Below are positions 59,066 to 62,000 of a stretch of 62,000 bases of DNA, piece by piece (the first letter of the stretch is position 1; every line of letters starts with the position of its first letter). The translations under genes were made by a program, and so were the position numbers. This DNA comes from Lingula anatina (Eukaryota > Brachiopoda > Lingulata > Lingulida > Lingulidae): contig NW_019775996.1 of the NCBI RefSeq assembly GCF_001039355.2, positions 1-62,000 on the forward strand. Direction: 5' to 3'. The notes beneath the pieces were generated by a model. The model saw only the letters and a list, made by a program, of their open reading frames with translations, searched no databases and was not told where the DNA came from.

Positions 59066-61350
59066 ATGGAAAGCAAATTGGTAGTTTTGGCTGTATCGGT
59101 GGCGCTTTTTGCCACTGTTGTAGTGGGCTCTTCTTACACAGGAGGCCGTAGGCACGCTAAGGGTTACGGAAGTCACGGACACGAGAGTTACGGACACACA
59201 TACTCCTACGGTGGGAGAGGCAATCGATACGGCGGGTACTCACAGGGAGGTGGATACGGAGGTAACCGTCACGGGAGCGGATACGGGGGAGGAAACCGCT
59301 ACGGCGGCGGATATGTAAGTACTCACTATCAGGTCTATTGTAAAAAGAAAAAAAAAAATATATATATATATATATATAGATAAATCAAAAGATGATACCT
59401 CGGTTGTTTAAATATCAGCTTAAACTCACTGAAAATTGGACACAGGTTAAATTATTGGACTGTTAATAATATATTGGAGTGTTAAGGTAATATAACTCTA
59501 AATGTTTTTTGGATTACTCCAAACTGAACACTTTAGAAGGTTCATCAGTTCTTTAAAAAAGAGAAAAAAATGCTACAGCTTATTACTATTGCATAGTTAT
59601 AGATTAAAATAATGAAGCTTTAATGACCTTGAGTAAAACTGGATTTGAAGAACTTATTTTGTATTGTGACGGTTATAGAAAACACCATTTTTTTCTGTAT
59701 CTGCTATTTAAAACCAACGGTATTCATTTGGACTTCTTACAAACTTGCCGACATCTACTAGTAGATCTCTTGTCCCAGTCAGGATCTTCGGAACTTACTG
59801 TGGTTATACTTCTGCTTTCATGTAGAGATAAGCACCAAAATGCCTAGACACAGTTGCGGCAAATTAAAGCCGGTCACATAAATGTTGTTTTTCTTTTAAG
59901 AAAAGTGACATTTTGAGTTAAGGACCAAAATGAGCAACCTTAGCTTACGCATTCATTAGTTTTTAGTGAACATATTGGAAATTGTAAATAGAAGTAAATC
60001 ATCTTAAATTAAATCTCATTATATGCGAGGTGTGAGATACGCGCACTTTTACGACCAACATGATAATTACTGGACTGTTACATTTGCAACTTAATGTGTT
60101 TAATTACAGTTAATTGAATTGTAATTACCTTGTGGTTCATAAATGTCTTGAAAAACGATTTGGTCACCTTAAAGTAAACATTGCCCTAAAGAACCTTAAC
60201 ATACGAGGTCAAGTAATGGCTATCATCTGCATATATTATTGAATGACAACCTACTTTTTTACATGTACATATGCTGTCTTAGTAGTGACAGTATACAACC
60301 TTATCTAGAACCGTTTTCTTTGTAATCATTTTAAGACTTGGGCTATTGAAGTACACCCGAAGAGCGCCCAGAAAATTAAAAGACATTAAAGTAAAAACTG
60401 GTTGTGCTGATCGCCACACCATTGTTGTTGTGTGTACAAATGATCTTGGAATGGAACTACAGCAAAATGTTGTAAATGCCGTCTGAAAGAATAAACGTAT
60501 TTCAGACAAGGCAGTTGTGATAACTAATGAATGATACAACATTAAAACACGCCATTTCACTGCAGCTGGCTCCACTGTGTGTCTTAACAAACGTCAAGAA
60601 AATGATGAATAATTTTCTATTAAATCTAATGTTAAATTACATGTGTCGACTTAAAACCTAGATTCCTGGCATAAAACAAACACCCTGTGTTTTAAAAAGG
60701 TTTAATATTTGGTGTCAGGGTAAACGGAGACGGTCACGATTCCCATACAAAACATAAGAGCGAAAACCGAATAAAGTAGTAATATTTTTCTCCAATCAAC
60801 AGCTAATATCAAAATTGTTTATCTGAGATACGTCAATGTCTGTCTTTAGTATTTCATTAAGGAATAAGACTATCCAAGTAAAAAGCCTTTATCCAAGAGA
60901 TCAACTCCCGCCTCCTTACTGTCTTAAAACGACTGGTATATTTTTTGTAAAATAAATTTCATTATTTTGCCTCATTTTATAATTTACCAGGGCGGCTATG
61001 GCAGCTATCAGACATACGGCGGACACGGGGGCGGATACGGTTCTAGCCACAACACCGGATACGGCTCTAGCCACAACACCGGATACGGGTCTAGCCACAA
61101 CACCGGATACGGCGGTGGACATTCTACAGGATACGGCCGTAGCAACAGCGGATACGGACATCGCAACACCGGATACGGGTATGGCAACAACGGATACGGG
61201 CATGGTAACAGCGGATACGGTCGTGTCAACACCGGATACGGCGGAAGTCACGGCAGCGGATACGGTGGCGGGCACAACACCGGATACAGCACACACAACA
61301 GTGGCGACGGATATGGCAACAACGACTTTGGATATGTTGGTAAGGTCTAA
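59066..61350 (+). CDS. Secreted Gly-Tyr-His/Asn repeat protein, 202 aa
   Basis: Exons 59066-59314 and 60991-61350, phase 0 junction (TAT|GTAAGT ... TTTACCAG|GGC). Signal peptide MESKLVVLAVSVALFATVVVG, then low-complexity sequence. Exon 1 has GGxRYGGGY-like Gly/Arg/Tyr; exon 2 has 7-8 residue repeats: GYGSSHNT three times, GYGGGHST, then GYGRSNS, GYGHRNT, GYGYGNN, GYGHGNS, GYGRVNT, GYGGSHGS, GYGGGHNT. No cysteine. Composition fits secreted structural or coacervating proteins (shell matrix, beak/jaw or adhesive types) or glycine-rich antimicrobial peptides; the sequence does not decide. End reads VGKV and TAA at 61348-61350, but G|GTAAGG at 61339/61340 could be a donor to an exon outside the window, and no AATAAA follows nearby. 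Confidence 0.8.
59315..60990 (+). other. Intron of the Gly-Tyr-His gene
   Basis: 1.7 kb; (TA)n run at 59358-59377 and a fragment near 60791-60815 sharing TCAACAGCTAATAT with the 14.35 kb hairpin. No internal exon seen. Confidence 0.6.
61033..61290 (+). repeat. 24/21-bp coding tandem repeat
   Basis: GGATACGG(G/C)TCTAGCCACAA units of 24 bp, then 21-bp units. All units are multiples of three, which keeps several other frames open on both strands; those are shadows. Confidence 0.9.
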
Positions 61351-62000
61351 TTTTGTTTAGAAATTGGATTTAGAATGGAATAAGATATTAATTAATTGGA
61401 ATGAGATATAAACATAAACCTTTTTCAAGGGACTAAACGTGTTTTTCTAATTATTATGATTGGCGTTTCGACCTTTGGGTCAAAGGGTCTTGATTGCATC
61501 AGGCAATTCACGTACAACTACCTTCCATCCGGTGTCTTCTCAGCCTTCCCCAGCTGTTGGAGGAAAGACCCCTGTGAGATTTGATTTGATCCAGTAATCT
61601 ACTTTAATGTTACCACCTCGCCCTTACCTGCTCATACACACCCTTTAACAAACTGGCCCAGCAACAGAGGAGATAATCTTTGGGTTGGGTGTAATCACAC
61701 AGCCGGTTACCTGGAGTAGGTCTGAGACCAGGTTTAAAATACACAACATTTGTCTTACCTTACGTTACACGGACAAGAACGCGCTGCTCGACACCTAGGC
61801 TGCTCCACACTGGGAAATGCAAAGGAAAGTCTAGAAACCCGCCCCGTCTGGTCATTTCAAACTTAACAGAGGTCTTTCCTCAAATTTTGTAACATCTAGA
61901 GAAATCAGTGGAAGAGAGTGGCATAAAACCACATGTGTATGTTTTCACGCCAAACCCTGACCCCCCCCACCCCTCCTCCACCCGATCTGCAATGGCAACC
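61351..62000 (+). other. Downstream of repeat gene
   Basis: No exon, TIR or poly(A) signal recognised; ends in a C-rich stretch. Confidence 0.4.

Noticed and set aside
60916-61360. Other long open frames overlapping the Gly-Tyr-His exon on both strands
   Set aside because: They arise because the coding repeat units are multiples of three; only the GYG frame joins the signal-peptide exon in phase.

Overview
This is a eukaryotic, AT-rich, intron-rich window from an invertebrate, most likely a mollusc or another lophotrochozoan. The evidence is indirect: spliced genes with GT-AG introns, secreted thrombospondin-repeat (TSR) and reeler-domain proteins, a glycine/tyrosine/histidine repeat protein of the kind used in shells, beaks and secreted matrices, and many small TIR elements. 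No bacterial operon, rRNA, tRNA or CRISPR signal was seen. Gene models below were built by hand from splice sites, reading phase and family motifs.

Layout. (1) 368-660, minus: first coding exon of a SWIM-type zinc-finger protein, carrying an in-frame stop. (2) 3949-7191, minus: complete five-exon M-Ras-type small GTPase (195 aa, CAAX box CSIL) with a long putative 3'UTR and several tandem partial copies of its own exons in its introns. (3) 9693-21081, plus: secreted reeler-domain gene with an 8.7 kb first intron and two homologous, phase-matched last exons that look mutually exclusive. (4) 23742-51701, plus: a large secreted TSR gene. A signal-peptide/TSR exon is followed by single-TSR exons, all phase 1-1, and ends in a Pro-rich linker and a 10-cysteine Ly6/uPAR (LU, three-finger) module on two exons. 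The block TSR9 to TSR-Q (33435-42108) is repeated at 42110-49344, with a single N exactly at the junction, so this is either a true tandem duplication or two alleles placed side by side by the assembler. A further TSR, a microexon and a different LU module (LU-B) end at 51701. (5) 53502-54856, plus: a stand-alone secreted LU protein (122 aa), evidently related to the LU ends of the TSR gene. (6) 59066-61350, plus: a secreted Gly-Tyr-His repeat protein with a good TATA promoter.

The shared theme of regions 3-5 is secreted, cysteine-rich, exon-shuffled modules. Every TSR, linker and first LU exon begins and ends in phase 1, so any exon can be skipped, duplicated or joined to another without breaking the frame. 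The reeler gene also ends, as far as it can be followed, in phase 1 and points toward the TSR exons.

Mobile DNA: five copies of a 215-bp PIF/Harbinger-like MITE with TAA target duplications (two as an inverted pair), a related 418-bp MITE with a TTA duplication, at least two hAT-like elements with 5-bp duplications, a long foldback hairpin with relatives elsewhere in the window, a dispersed repeat at 55.4 kb, and many microsatellites.
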